Assembly: GCA_949358305.1 (NCBI GenBank)
Contig: OX442324.1
Span: 434,001 to 498,000, forward strand
Source: Strigamia acuminata
Lineage: Eukaryota; Arthropoda; Chilopoda; Geophilomorpha; Linotaeniidae
Length of the DNA stretch: 64,000 bases
Direction: 5' to 3'
The notes under the pieces are model-generated. The model was not told the origin of the DNA. It was given only the letters and a program-made list of their open reading frames with translations, and made no database searches. The position numbers were made by a program, and so were the translations under genes. This document shows, in pieces, positions 20,726-32,516 of this stretch (positions within the stretch are counted from its first letter, which is position 1; each line of letters begins with the position of its first letter).

Positions 20726-20794
20726 CTATCCGTGGGACCCCCGATACGATATTACTTGAAATAATTTGAATGAAATAAAGAAAAGTATTTTTTT

Positions 20795-21359
20795 TTATTT
20801 GTTTTCTATGTTTGCGTTTCGTCCCAACTCGAGTACCAAATGCATCAATTTGTCGTCGTCGGCCCAATTTATTCCACTGCCAACGACGAGTTTTTGGAAA
20901 ACGATTCGCAGGGTATTCGCTAATTTCAAGTTCTTAAAAACCACGTCGTCCAATCTGAAAGAAAGAAAATAATTATCGATCAACTAATAAAGATTATTTT
21001 ACTGTTTTGACGGGTCCGAGTCGCTAAATGCCGATTTCGGCCGCAGGGACTCCAGTTCCTCTTTGAGTTCTCCTATTTCACATACCAGTTGCATTTTCTC
21101 GTTTCTTAACTTGTAGCAATCTTGCTGGAGAAGGAACCAGAGCTCTTTTATTGCATCACATTCGGCTTTTTCGCTAGTAATTTCGCCACGATTGTATTTT
21201 GTTTGTTCACTAAATCCTGAATTTCTCTAAACCGAAGAAAATTCGTTTTTTTATATAGAAATATTTATTTAAAAACACCGACAAACTTACTTATCTGTCG
21301 TGGTTTGTAATTCTTTTGGTCTTGACAAACATGTACACGTGATTTCTCCATGGGCGAGC
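20795..21359 (-). CDS. CENPH: CENP-H-like kinetochore protein, 3' exons
   Basis: Exon 20795-20954 (acceptor TTTCTTTCAG) encodes L-R-I-V-F-Q-K-L-V-V-G-S-G-I-N-W-A-D-D-D-containing sequence ending in a stop, matching the C-terminal signature of centromere protein H, a subunit of the constitutive centromere-associated network. Exon 21003-21226 encodes a coiled coil (K-E-L-W-F-L-L-Q-Q-D-C-Y-K-L-R-N) and joins the last exon in frame across a 48-bp intron. A further exon at 21291-21359 (donor GTAAGT) is likely. In the middle exon the coiled-coil pattern switches frame at an A5 run near 21150-21160, so a small indel may have broken it. The N-terminal part was not found. Confidence 0.65.
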
Positions 21360-21604
21360 CTGAAATTACAAAATTAATTACAAAATTCAACGTTTTTATC
21401 GGAATTTGATTCATTTTTCAACCGTTTTTCGCCAAATTTGCGGTGATTCCAGACTCAATTTAGCCACTTCTAAAAAAAAAGAATAAAACAACGAATTAAA
21501 TAAAAATAAAAACCCATTTTGAGGTCAAATTGGGGCAGAGAGATTTAAAGTCCCCATTTCAGGTGGAGGCCCCAGGCTGGCCACAGGTGGTCGTTAAGCC
21601 GTTA

Positions 21605-21775
21605 AGCTGTTGTCGACAGAATGCTTGTCTGGCGTGTGTCGACAGATAGACTGTCGAGGGATTGCTTGGGCGGGACATTGTGTCGACAGAATGACTGTCG
21701 ACAGAATGCTGTGGGGAATATTTTGTCGACAGATAGCCTGTCGACAGATAGACTGTCGACAGACTGCTGCTTTAC
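21605..21775. repeat. TGTCGACAGA repeat cluster
   Basis: The palindrome-containing word TGTCGACAG(A) occurs about eight times in 170 bp with irregular spacing, often followed by TAGACTG or ATGCT. Several frames stay open, but I see no gene. It shares a TCGAC core with the two GGTCGAA minisatellites. Confidence 0.8.
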
Positions 21776-22370
21776 CGGCGCCCGTACCTTCCAAGATGCG
21801 CGGCGTGTTGTGGTGGAAGTGGCATTCAACATGCTAATTTATTTCCGTGACCCTCAACACCGTCAAACCTTGGAATTCGAGTAAATAACAATCCCGAACA
21901 TGACTTTGTGTACGCAAGTTCTCTGAAAATTGAAGGCAGGTGATCGTATTAATGGGCGCTTTGTAAAATTCCTCCGCTTCGGCGTTGAGTTGAAGGACTT
22001 GATACGAGGATCCTGGTGATTTGCGAAGACTTTGTGCGCACATCAACCTACTATTCTCATCATTATTTTGTGTTTTCATCGTTTTTCATCCCAAATTGTG
22101 TCAAATGCGCCGCCAGATCGTGGATCTCTGGTAAGTGCCCTAATAAAACATCTCCACATTTATGTGTTGAGTTTGGGCTGGCCTGCATCTAAAATCTTCG
22201 CGGTATCCACAACCAACTTTCATCATCATCTTCAAATTCTCATCATTTTCCCGTTCCGCTGTGCGATTCCATTGATGAGGCGCTCCGTAAAACATCTTTC
22301 GAGTTGGAGGACTTAATGGAACGAGCACGGGCAGCGGTGGTATGTTGATTCGAAGAACAAACAATCATTA
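21776..22370. other. Possible exons of an unrecognised gene
   Basis: On the plus strand, a stretch ending CTCTG|GTAAGT at 22129-22130 and a stretch at about 22255-22340 encoding S-I-D-E-A-L-R-K-T-S-F-E-L-E-D-L before GTATG look like exons. On the minus strand 21834-22079 is open (81 codons, S-Y-Q-V-L-Q-L-N-A-E-A-E-E-F). I do not recognise either product, and both cannot be fully coding. Confidence 0.3.
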
Positions 22371-23005
22371 TTAGTGTTATTCGTTATAATTGTTATTATT
22401 TCTGCGCAAGTTTTTCCAACGGTTGTGATAACTCTCACTAGTGATACGTGTTTAATTTGATTCTAATTTCAGTTAAAGTGCTTAGAAATCGGACATTTGG
22501 ACTTCAAGCACTATAATTTTGTTTTTATTTAAGTGCAATCATGATTTTGATAATTTTCCTAGTTATATTATTAATATTTCTGTTAATTATTTTGATATTT
22601 ATTTTTGCGCCATTATTTTTGAACATTTAATCATTCCAGAATTATTCTTCATTTAATTATGATGATTTTTCCTAGAAAATTAGGAATTTAATTTCGTTTA
22701 ATTTCAGTTAATCTTTATTTTTAGCGCAATCATTCTGGAATGATCCAAGTTAGTATTTCATGTTTTGATTTATTTAACGAATGTTTTTTCTATAATTATT
22801 TAATATTTAATCAAGATAATTGTGATATTTAACTAATTTTTCAAGTTAATCTAATTTTGTGATATTCTGAATCAACGTATTTAAATTCCGTGGCAATACA
22901 AGTTGTATTGTGCGCGCGGGTATTTGTTGTGTTCTATCTGAACAAACAGAGTAAATCTACGAACTTTGCCCACTGGTTTGCGCTAACATCACCTTGCGCG
23001 TAAAT
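22371..23005. other. AT-rich DNA, no gene seen
   Basis: TTAATT-rich sequence with no frame of note between the possible exons and the broken end of gypsy element B. The element's integrase and 3' LTR should lie here but are absent. Confidence 0.5.
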
Positions 23006-25555
23006 TCAGATCAAATCAATTAAACATCTAAGTTGATTCGTAACAACGTCAGTTTTCAAATGCTGCGGAACATATAACAGATTTACTTCCGTGTCTAGGG
23101 AATTCAAAGAATTTTTCTTCCTAAACAACACATTGTTGAGAAGGACGAACTGCTTTAGAGGACGTCTTCTCTTCTTCGGAAAAAGCTGCTCTACTTGATT
23201 CATTGCGGTGATCAATTCCAGTAGCTTCTTGTCCTTGCGCTGCTCAGCAGGAAGGTTGAGCTGTTCGAGTAAAAGTGAGGGAACTATTTCGTTTTCTTCC
23301 TCGCTTAAATCTTCTGGAATTCTGCTCAAGGCGTCGGCATCTTTGTGCGCTTTTCCGCTCTTGTGGATCACATCGAAATCAAAGTCCACTAGCTTTAGGC
23401 TCCATCTAGCTAGTCTGCCATTGGGGTTTTTGACTGATTTTAGCCATTGAAGTGCCGAATGGTCTGTGATAATCTGGAACTTCTTACCATACAAATAAGG
23501 TCGGTACTTTTCAATTCCAAACAGAATGGCCAGACACTCCCTTTCTGTGGCATTGTAATTCTGTTCTGCTTGGCTGAGAAGTCTGCTGGCTTAAGCTATC
23601 ACATGTTCTTGTTTGTTTATCTTCTGTTTCAACACTGCACCAAGCCCATATGCGCTCGCGTCGGTCGATACCATAAAGGGTTCTTCAAAATTGGGGTGAG
23701 CTAAAACTGGCACGGTTACTAGGGCGGTCCTTAATGTTCTAAAGGCCTTATCATGAGGTGGGCCCCAATCGAATTTCTCGTCCTTCTTTTTCAAATTGAC
23801 TAAGGGCTTGCATATGTCCGCAAAACCTGGAATAAACTTCCTGTAATACGAACAGAGCCCTATGAATCCTCGAAGAAGTTTGAGGTTAGTAGGAACTGGA
23901 AACTTCGCGACTGATTCCAGATTCCTAGGGTCTGGTGATATACCCTCGGAGTCCACGACATGTCCCAAATAATTAATGGTGTTTGTCCCAAATATGCACT
24001 TGCTCAACTTCACCTTTAAGTTAGATTGTCTAAGCTTGTCGAAAACGTTGTCTAGATCTTTCAAATGCTGATCGAATGTTTTAGAGAAAATGATAAGGTC
24101 GTCAATGTATGCGATACAGACTTTGCCGAGGAGGTTGCCTAATACTTTGTTCATTAGCTTTTGAAAAGCTGCTGGGCTATTGCAGAGACCTTGGCCTAGG
24201 ACATTAAATTCATAATGCCCGCTGGAAGTTGTGAATGCTGTCTTTTCTTTGTCTTCTTCATTGATCTCTACCTGGAAATATCCTTGAATAAGATCCATCA
24301 TGGAGAAGAACTGTGCACCTGCCAGCTGATCTAAAGTGTCATCTATTCTTGGCAATGGGCACACCATTTTCTTTGTTATCGCATTCAAATGTCTCCAATC
24401 GACACAAAATCTCCACTTACCATCTCTTTTCTTTATTAGCAATACAGGCGCGCTCCAGGGACTTTCTGATTCCCTTATCACTCCCATATCAAGCAATTTC
24501 TTTGTTTCTTTTGCTTCGACTTCTTTTTCCTTCATAGAACGACGATACGGTTGCAAATGTATTGGCTCATGGTCTCCAGTATCGATTTTATGCTTATACA
24601 CTTGAACTCTTCCCAAATCCTTGTCAGAAACAGCAAATCTGTCTTGATTCTTTTGAAGAAGTTGTCGCATTTGCTCTTGCTGGTCTTTATTGATTTTGTC
24701 TTTTGCTATTGAGGAGTCAAAGTCAAAACAGTGTACCTGTTTTTCGTCAAACACCCCAACATCAACCACACAGGGCCGTTTTGACCTATGAGGCGAAGAG
24801 GCGGCCGCCAGGTGGCCATGCCTTGGTAAAGTTACTTACCACGGCATGGCCACCTGGCGGCCGCCTTTTCGCCTCATAGGTAGAAACGGCCCTGCAACCA
24901 CATAATAAGCTTTTGCGATGGCTGACTTCTCCTTCAGAAAGACTGTCTTCTTGGTCGGGTTAGCCACTCGAATGATGCCTTTGCCGTTCTTGAAATCTGT
25001 TAAAGTTTTACAACCTATCACAGCAAATCTATCAGTAACATTATGCAATGGTTGCACAAACATGTCTTGTGTAATTGTTTTATTCAAATAGATGGGAACA
25101 ATGCATTCGTGCATTGGTGGGATAGTGATGTTCTTCATTACCCTCGCAACATAATTCTGATCAACAAAAGTTTTATTCATTGGAAATGACACTTCCTTTC
25201 CACTAGTTCGGCCCACAAAGATTTTTTGTTTGTCGTAGTCTAACACGCACTTCGCGAACAGCACGAATGGGTCACTTAGCAGTAATTCATAATGAAATCC
25301 TTTAACAATCAGGACCTCGATCCTGAATGTTAATTCACCAATTGTAATGTTCATCTTGGTTTTTCCCATTGGAGTCACAAGTTCTCCGCTTACCCCTTGC
25401 AATCGAATATTTGGGCTGGGCGGGTAATTCAACTGTAAAGCTTCAGCAAGCTCTTCGCTGATAATGTTGCGTTTTCCTCCACTGTCCATAACTGCCTTGA
25501 CTTCCATGTTGTTCACTATTACTGGAATTTCCAATAGAGATTCTGAAATGTTCAT
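23006..25555 (-). pseudogene. Element B protease, reverse transcriptase and RNase H
   Basis: Protease segment 24895-25555 has the active-site triad as V-M-D-S-G. After the MITE, 23591-24769 holds reverse transcriptase with a W-R-F-C-V-D-W-R-type motif, Y-I-D-D catalytic box and T-D-A-S-A-Y-G-L-G start of RNase H. A TAA at 23591-23593 interrupts RNase H; 23006-23494 then continues in the same domain (Y-G-K-K-F-Q-I-I-T-D-H-S-A-L, D-A-D-A-L-S-R). The frame ends before any HHCC or DDE integrase motif. The product cannot be functional. Confidence 0.9.
24771..24894. mobile_element. hAT-type MITE, 124 bp
   Basis: A near-perfect hairpin with ends CAGGGCCGTTT/AAACGGCCCTG and an exact 8-bp target duplication CAACCACA (24763-24770; 24895-24902). 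CAGGG ends and an 8-bp duplication are hAT hallmarks. The arms are about 50 bp and unusually GC-rich (GGCGGCCGCCAGGTGGCCATG-like, split here as GGCGGCCGCC and AGGTGGCCATG). It splits the protease from the reverse transcriptase of element B. Confidence 0.92.
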
Positions 25556-25585
25556 TTCGACTACGATTATCTTCTCTCTTCTACT

Positions 25586-27309
25586 TGTGACGATTCTACT
25601 TTTAGGGCTAATTTATTAGTCCTTGAGATAGATAATTATCGGTTTATACAAGACGTTGCTAAGATTAGCAACAACCTAACCGAGATAAGCTACGGAAGTC
25701 TTTACCAGCATGAATATGTGATTGAGCAGAAATAACTTACAGATCTGTGTGACATAACATATTTATTACTAAATATTAACAACAACAAAAATGGGTTCTT
25801 GACGCGTGTAAACGGGCGGCATCAACTGGTTGAGGATCCGGGCGAAGCCAGAGGGATACGGCTGACTTGCGGCATCGTCACAAATAACGCTACGGAGACG
25901 TGGTTGGTCCGCAGCTCGATTATCTAATAAAGCAATGAGTCCTTCGCATGAATAGGAATATTCGGCAGAATATTCCATGTTTCCAAATGAATAAAAGTAA
26001 CGTGGTTAATGAAATATAACAAATGAATTGTTATATAAATATTAATTGGGCGGGGACCGTCACGACAATTGAGAGAACGTCGCGGGAGTTGTTGAGACTC
26101 CATCCGCCAGCAAGATCTCGTGATCAGGCGCCGAGTATTTGTTTGTACGCTTTTAATCGCTATCGGTGGTACCAACCACCAGGTAAACGTTTCTATGGAC
26201 TTACCGGTATAAAAAGTTATTGCCAATACAGGATTACCAATGCCCGAGTAATTTGTTTAGCACAGTGTTGTTCAACTCCTGTTCACGGGATACTAACCCG
26301 GAGGATACAATGGGGCGGGGACCGTCACGACGGTCGAGAGAACCATCGCGGGAGGATTTGACTCCTCCATCCGCCAGCATGCCTTACGATGACGGGGTCA
26401 GTGGACCGAGCACCGGGTAAAATATTAATCAGCCACTGCTGTTGGATTACCATTATCCAGGTAGTTATTTAGCGCAATGTCTTCACGGATATTGCTCACG
26501 GGCTACCAACCCGGCGTAGTGTGCCTGTTAATAAGCCTTTGACCGGCCTTTAACATGCGAAGGGACCAGCCACGAATGTGGGAGCCCCGGGAGAACAATT
26601 TACAACAGCCATCCTGCAGTGGGCTGTGGCCAGTTAGCTGAGGGACCTACTTTCATTTAGCAAGGTCGTACTGTATACGACCATTATATTAAGCCACCGT
26701 ACAAAGTCTAACTGTCCCGTAGAACAGCAAGCTAACGTTACGGGACCATTTCATGCGAATGCATGTCTATTACCGGGTTGGTCTTCCCGAAATAGCCCTA
26801 CAACAACAATAACAAAATAGTATTAATACTAATTGTGAAGAGCTGAGGAGGCCTGATGTGTCGATAGAGAAAGTGAGATCAAACGATAACAACAATTCAA
26901 CTACAGACAATATAGACAAGCCAGGGGGATTACGGGGTGGAAAACTGATGTTTATATAGTCCTCGAGAATACTAGATTGGCGACAGCCAATCAGTACGCG
27001 AATCGGCGGATTCGTGGGTCCCTAGTCTGGACCTAATATATGACTATGTCCAGATGGGCCCAGTTGGGGGCAGGAAGGGTCCAATTGGTTCCCTGCGACA
27101 GGTAAGTAATGTGGATATTAATTCGACAGAATCAACATCATCAAGTAGTGAATACTTAATTCATATTGAATAAAATAGTTGTGTTTTATTCGTCGTGTCC
27201 AAGTAATAATTTATTACGCTTTTAGTTTTATCGAGTTTGAATTACGCGCGTTCATTAAACAGCGCCATCTATCGTGAACATTGATAAATACCGATTTGTA
27301 ATCATCACA
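25586..27309 (-). mobile_element. Solo LTR of the C family, 1724 bp
   Basis: Begins TGTGACGATTCTAC and ends TAATCATCACA on the plus strand, and is flanked by the 4-bp duplication TACT (25582-25585; 27310-27313). It matches the reverse complement of the 5' LTR of element C (53189-54942) along its length. It was left by LTR-LTR recombination after insertion near the gag-protease junction of element B. Confidence 0.93.
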
Positions 27310-27313
27310 TACT

Positions 27314-28684
27314 TTTTCTTTTCTTTTTTGGATGGTAACATCTTCTTTGTGGCCGACCCACTAGTTTTCCTCTTCATGTTGACCTTGTTGTGGGTTCTGC
27401 TTAGGATTAGGGTTAGTTTTACCACCCCCTTGTGTCCTTTTCTTCTTAAACCATCTTCTATTGTTTGAGTTCCCTCTATTTTCTTGATATTGTTGCTCCT
27501 GTGGCGCAGCTGTGTTATGTACACAACCATAACGATGCCAACATCCACATGGACGCGTTGTTGTCGGACTGCTATTTGACCGTTGTCTACCTCTGTTATA
27601 TCTACCAATAAAGTTCTGTCCGCGCTGCGATGCTGGAATATACCACTCACCTTGTATGAATAATGGAACTGCTTGTTGTGGCTCTACTAACTCACTTTCG
27701 AGCTTTTGCTGTTTTAATTTAATATTTTCAGCTAATAACTCGGCGTAGCTTACTGGGGATCCCCCTATTCCAGACAGTGTACCTGTTCATCACCTTTTCA
27801 TCTACTACTTTTTTGAACATTGAGAGCAGTAGATCCGCTGGTTCTTCCATTTTGTGACTTTCATACAATTTAAGTCTCTGTTCCATTTCTTCTAACGTCG
27901 ATGGAAATACTGTTATCATCATCTTCTGCATTGCAGGCTTCAAACCTTGATAAACATAATTTATTTTCTGAGTTTCAGTCATTTCTGGTAGAATAAACGC
28001 ACACTCGGCCAAGACTTTCTTCATGAAGGCATCTGCTGTACCCTCTTTGTGTCTCATGAAGTGGAGAGTGTTATAAACATTTTCTTGGCTTCTTCGAAAT
28101 TTTTTCTCGATTTGTGGTTTCCAATCCGTCCATTTCCATGTCGGATTCTTCTTAAATTGTTCCACAAACCATGCCAATCCATCAGTCTTCAAGGCTAATG
28201 CTAGATGTTTTACTCTCTCATCGTCTGTTCCTATTGTAGCTTCATATGCCACAAGCCATTGGTCGATGTTGCCTTTTTCTGTATCAAAAGTGACGACTGG
28301 TCGCTTCTGCACTACCAAACTCTTCAACAAGTCGGTCAATACGTCCGTTGGAGTCTGTGATGTCATCTTTGGAAAATTTGGTTTAATTGGGATTGGAACT
28401 GGTTTAGTCTTTACTGGTGTAAATGTCTTTATTATTTCTTCTAAACCTTTTTGTGGAATTAACTTTATTAACGGAGTAGCGAAATCCAATTTCTGTAGGA
28501 TTGATTGAGGTTGAGATCGGACTTCCTCTTCCTTATTTTCCCGAGTTTCAGTGTCGGATTCAGATCCAGTGTTCCTTTTCTTTCTAGCAGCGACAAATTT
28601 CAAATCCGGTTCAGGCAATTCCCAATTTTGTAAATCCTGAAGATTATCCGTATTGAACTGCGACAATTTTATTGGCTTATCCAC
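27314..28684 (-). pseudogene. Element B gag
   Basis: Frame 27728-28684 (318 codons) carries a retrotransposon capsid domain: G-N-I-D-Q-W-L-V-A-Y-E-A, then L-A-W-F-V-E-Q-F and F-M-R-H-K-E-G-T-A-D-A-F. Near 27770 the frame shifts at a GGGGGA run. The continuing frame (S-Y-A-E-L-L-A-E-N-I-K-L) runs into a basic, glycine-rich tail without a normal CCHC knuckle, ending at a TAG near 27363, with protease in another frame. The broken frame means no full Gag is made. Confidence 0.82.
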
Positions 28685-29197
28685 TCTGAAGCCTTATATT
28701 GCGCTTTTTATCACTTTCACTAGCACTGATTCACTTTTAACACTGAAATGCACTAACACGAATTCATTACCTGAAAACTTAAAGTGTTGTTAGCATATAA
28801 TACATAAATATTACACTCAAAATTACAAAGAAAATAATCCATCAATAACATTTCAAAACAATTTTTCAATTCCTATAAATTCACAAAATTTCCTGTAAAT
28901 AAATATCAAAATTAGTATTCATACACTATATATTTTATTCATACCAAATATAACAATTGTAAATCAATTTATTAATCCCTAATAAACAATTAAACCCTAT
29001 ATTTATTTCCAAAATGCAAATTAATTCACACAATATTCAAGCTGTGACTTCACTTATTTTTACCAACTCTGAGTCATTCAAGATAATTGCTATTAAATCA
29101 GCAATTTTCACTATTTATTTCTTGATTTTTAAAGAAATTTTTTAGCATTTTAAATCCAATTTTTATAATTTTTCAAATTTAAACGGGCTACAATCGA
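28685..29197 (-). other. Untranslated leader of element B
   Basis: AT-rich 0.5-kb leader between primer site and gag start, with no frame or motif of note. Confidence 0.6.
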
Positions 29198-29213
29198 GAC
29201 CGCATCTCCACCA
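29198..29213 (-). other. Primer binding site of element B
   Basis: The element strand reads TGGTGGAGATGCGGTC two bases after the LTR end, the position and TGG start expected of a primer site. I cannot name the tRNA. Confidence 0.7.
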
Positions 29214-29215
29214 GT

Positions 29216-29718
29216 TGTTACTTGGCTAAATGGGGATTGATTTAGTCCTATGTGACATGAATTTATTCAAGAAAGACACAGAGTTTTATATGTAAAATGC
29301 CTGTTGGCTTTATTAATCAAAAGTCGGACATTTACTAATGTAAATGTTCGGTCATCAGCTCTTATTACATTTGTTCATTTATTAACCTAAAATATAAATC
29401 ATTCATTCAAATCAAATAAATAACTAAATAAGGATGATACTGTTGTCAATTCAATTCAATTCAGGAAACCTAGTCCTGCCTGACCGTCAACCGGCTCGCA
29501 GTAGTAGGCGAAGGTAAAAGCTTGAGAATCAAAAGAGATCTGAACTCTCTGGCTTAATCAGCTCACTAAGTAAACTCCTATTCCCCCTATTAACTAAGTT
29601 GAACGGTCTGTGTATCTAATTAGGTGCACAGCGCCGTCTAGTGAGAATTCATTGCATTAAATGCCTAAACAGAGCGAGCAGAGCCAGCCGATACACGGTA
29701 CGGCTCTACCGCGTAACA
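29216..29718 (-). repeat. 5' LTR of element B, 503 bp
   Basis: Terminal inverted repeat TGTTAC/GTAACA. The inner edge lies two bases from the primer site and the outer edge abuts copia sequence. Confidence 0.82.
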
Positions 29719-29722
29719 ATAT

Positions 29723-32490
29723 ATGTGGATCAATTTTCTGAAACACAAGAGTGAGGTCTTGTCGCGTTTCAAAGTTTGGCAGGCAGAAGTCGAACGGGCG
29801 ACTTCTAGAAAGGTCAAAACAATCCGCACAGATAGGGGGGGGGTGAGTTCATGTCCAATGAGTGGGATAATTATGCCAAATCATGCGGAATCAAATGTGA
29901 AAGGACCAACGCTTATAGCCCCGAGATGAATTCTGTTGCGGAACGCTCCAATCGTACTATCCTAGAGGGGGTGCGAGCTATGGAATTGGAAAATGGGTTC
30001 CCACACTTTTTATGGGCAGAGTTGGCAAATACCATTGTGTATTTAAAAAATAGGTATCCGCACTCGAGTTTACAAGGTCGGACTTCTTATAACGTATTTT
30101 TCGGACGACGAATGTCAGTGCGACATTTGCGCTGCATAGGGTCGAAAGTGTATGTACACATCCCAGCGCAAACTCGGAAAAGCAAACTAGACAGTAGAGC
30201 TTGGGTGGGGGCCCTAATTGGTTATGCAATGACCACATCTGGATACAGAATATGGGACCCACACAGAAACAAAGTTATTGCATCCAAGCATGTAAAAATT
30301 GATGAGAATCAATACTGGTACGAGGGAGCACCAACAGTTTCAAAAGGATTGGGAAATCTAAAAGCTAAGAGGGGGTTTGGGACTGATGATTACATTCATC
30401 TAGTTAGTGAGTCTGAATCGGAAGAGGAGGAAATTCCTCAAAGTCCCCCTGTGTCTACAACACAACAAGCTGTTGAACCTCCCACGCAGCAGATTATTCC
30501 TGCAGCGACGACGGAGTCAGAGGATGGGCAGTCTATGTCTCAAACTGCTCCATTGTTACCCCAATTAGACCCTAATTTACCAGAGGATGTTGCTCACACT
30601 GCAGGAGATGCTACTCCAAGTGAAGGCAGTGACGATGATGCTAGGTACGAAGAGGCAGTGGCACAGTCTCCTAATGTAAGGGGTAGACATACTGGGGCGG
30701 TTGGGGGAATTGAATTACAACAAATTGACATTACAAAATGGAAAAGAGTAGAATACATTAGGAAATCCGGAGCACAAGCCGGACATGTCTTTATTCACTA
30801 CATAACACCGGGTAGAGACCAAATAAGAAGTCGTATAGACGTAGTGAAATGGTGTGAGGACGAGAGTTTCGAGTATGAGGCGGGCCTCTTCGATTTCAAG
30901 ACGAAGACGCAACCTCAATTACCTCTACCATTTGCGGGATTTTGCAATTTAGAGCCAAACACCTATGAGGAGGCCATGGCTGGTGTCAACTACCAAGAGT
31001 GGGGCAAAGCCATGAACGAGGAAATTTCCATGTTCGACGAACGGGAAGTTTACACCGAGGTGGACAGTATTCCTGAGAAAGCCACGTTGCTAGGCAACAA
31101 GTGGATTTACAAAATTAAACGTGACCATACGGGCAAAGTGACGAGGCACCGTGCTAGACTTGTTGCGCAAGGCTTCAAGCAAAAGCCTGGCATAGACTTC
31201 AAAGAAGTTTTCTCACCCGTCGTGAACTTTGTCATGATACTTGTCTTTTTCTGCACATTAGTAGTGCTCAACAATTGGACAGATACGCACATTGATATCA
31301 AAGCTGCGTATCTGTATGGAGACTTGGATGAGCCCCTATTCATGTCGATTCCAAAGGGGTATCAAACCAAGGAGAACCGGGGAAAATTTTGGAAGCTGAA
31401 TAAAGCGTTATACGGCCTCCATCAATCTGGCCGTATGTGGTTTCAGAAACTTCACAAGAAACTTCTCCTGATCGGTTTTGAACCAGTACCTGGTTTAAAT
31501 TGCGTTTATGTGTTGGATCGCAACGCTGTTCTCGTCGTGTACGTCGATGATATTGTTCTGTTTGCCATGGACAAATATGTTGAACGTCAGATTCTGGGTT
31601 GGATCAGTAACGTTTTTGAAATGGTGAATCTCGGTCCCGTACACATGTCGTTAGGGGTCGAATTTGACAGAGGGGGTGGTGAGATTAAAATACACCAGCA
31701 GACGTACATTTCAAAACTTTGTGAGTTGTTCAAGGTTGATGCCAATCATCGGATCCGTGTTCCAGGAACTGTCGGAACGATGATCCAGGGCGCAAGAGAG
31801 AATGATGTTATTGACACGGCCTTCCCATATAGATCACTGGTGGGAAGCCTACTGTTTCTGGCCGCGAGAACAAGACCGGACATCTTGTTCTCAGTTATTG
31901 TCATGTCCCAATACAATGAGGTCCATTCCACGAAGCATGTCGAAATGCTCCTCCAAATCCTAAGGTATTTGAGAAATACTCAAGATCGTTGTATCAATTT
32001 AAGTCGTTGCGATAATCCCAACTTAACAGTGTATACTGATGCGTCCTATGCGACAGACTTGGACAAAAGGAAGAGTTTTGGGGGGCATGTCATCTTCTTG
32101 GGCGGAGTGCCTGTGTCTTGGGCGTGTAACAAGCAAAAGGCTACGAGCTTGTCTATAATGGAGAGCGAATTTGTCGCAATAGTAGACGGTGTTCGTGAAA
32201 TCACGTGGCTTAAGCGATTATATGAGGTGGATGTTATTTCCAGTCTTTTCGGCAACGTTAAGCCGTGTGTCTGCGCCGACAGCACCGCTGCAATACAATA
32301 CGCGAAGAATCGCGTGGAAAATAGGTCGAATAAGCACATCGAAGTAAAGTTCCATTTTCTGCGCGATCTCTACGAAGCTGGCCTGTTTGATATTCATCAT
32401 GTCAGTGGGAAACTGAACATCGCGGATATCTTGACTAAGTGGGTTTCCCGCCTACGTCTTGACGCATTATGCGATCATATATTTGATTGA
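29723..32490 (+). pseudogene. Copia G integrase (part), MBD-like module, reverse transcriptase, RNase H
   Basis: A short first frame (to about 29840) carries an integrase segment ending R-T-D-R-G-G and is thrown out of frame by a run of nine G (29835-29843). The frame 29851-32490 (879 codons) continues with N-S-V-A-E-R-S-N-R (catalytic Glu region), an acidic linker, an MBD-like module (residues about 297-350), reverse transcriptase with Y-V-D-D-I-V-L-F, and RNase H ending H-H-V-S-G-K-L-N-I-A-D-I-L-T-K-W. From 29851 on the frame is intact, which is unusual here. Confidence 0.88.
30739..30900 (+). other. MBD-like module in copia G
   Basis: W-K-R-V-E-Y-I-R-K-S-G-A-Q-A-G-H, then Y-I-T-P-G-R-D-Q-I-R-S-R, ending L-F-D-F. 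It keeps the R-K-S-G and I-R-S-R arginines typical of MBD base contacts, but the Asp of the K-x-D-V-Y motif is replaced (H-V-F-I-H-Y). Confidence 0.7.
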
Positions 32491-32516
32491 AATGGATAGC
32501 TGTTTAGAGGGGGTTC

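Larger units (their letters stand above)
23006..29718 (-). mobile_element. Ty3/gypsy element B, 3'-truncated and decayed
   Basis: On the minus strand the order is 5' LTR (29216-29718), primer site, gag, protease, reverse transcriptase and RNase H. It stops near 23030 before the integrase. A MITE (24771-24894) and a solo LTR (25586-27309) are inserted in it. Its outer LTR edge directly abuts a copia integrase fragment at 29719, so it probably inserted into copia element G. Confidence 0.88.

Noticed and set aside
21605-21775. CRISPR-like array of short palindromic repeats
   Set aside because: The spacing is irregular, the repeats are under 12 bp, there are no uniform spacers, and the surroundings are eukaryotic with introns and retrotransposons.
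23208-24605. Plus-strand ORFs of 74-89 codons
   Set aside because: Antisense shadows of the reverse transcriptase and RNase H of element B.
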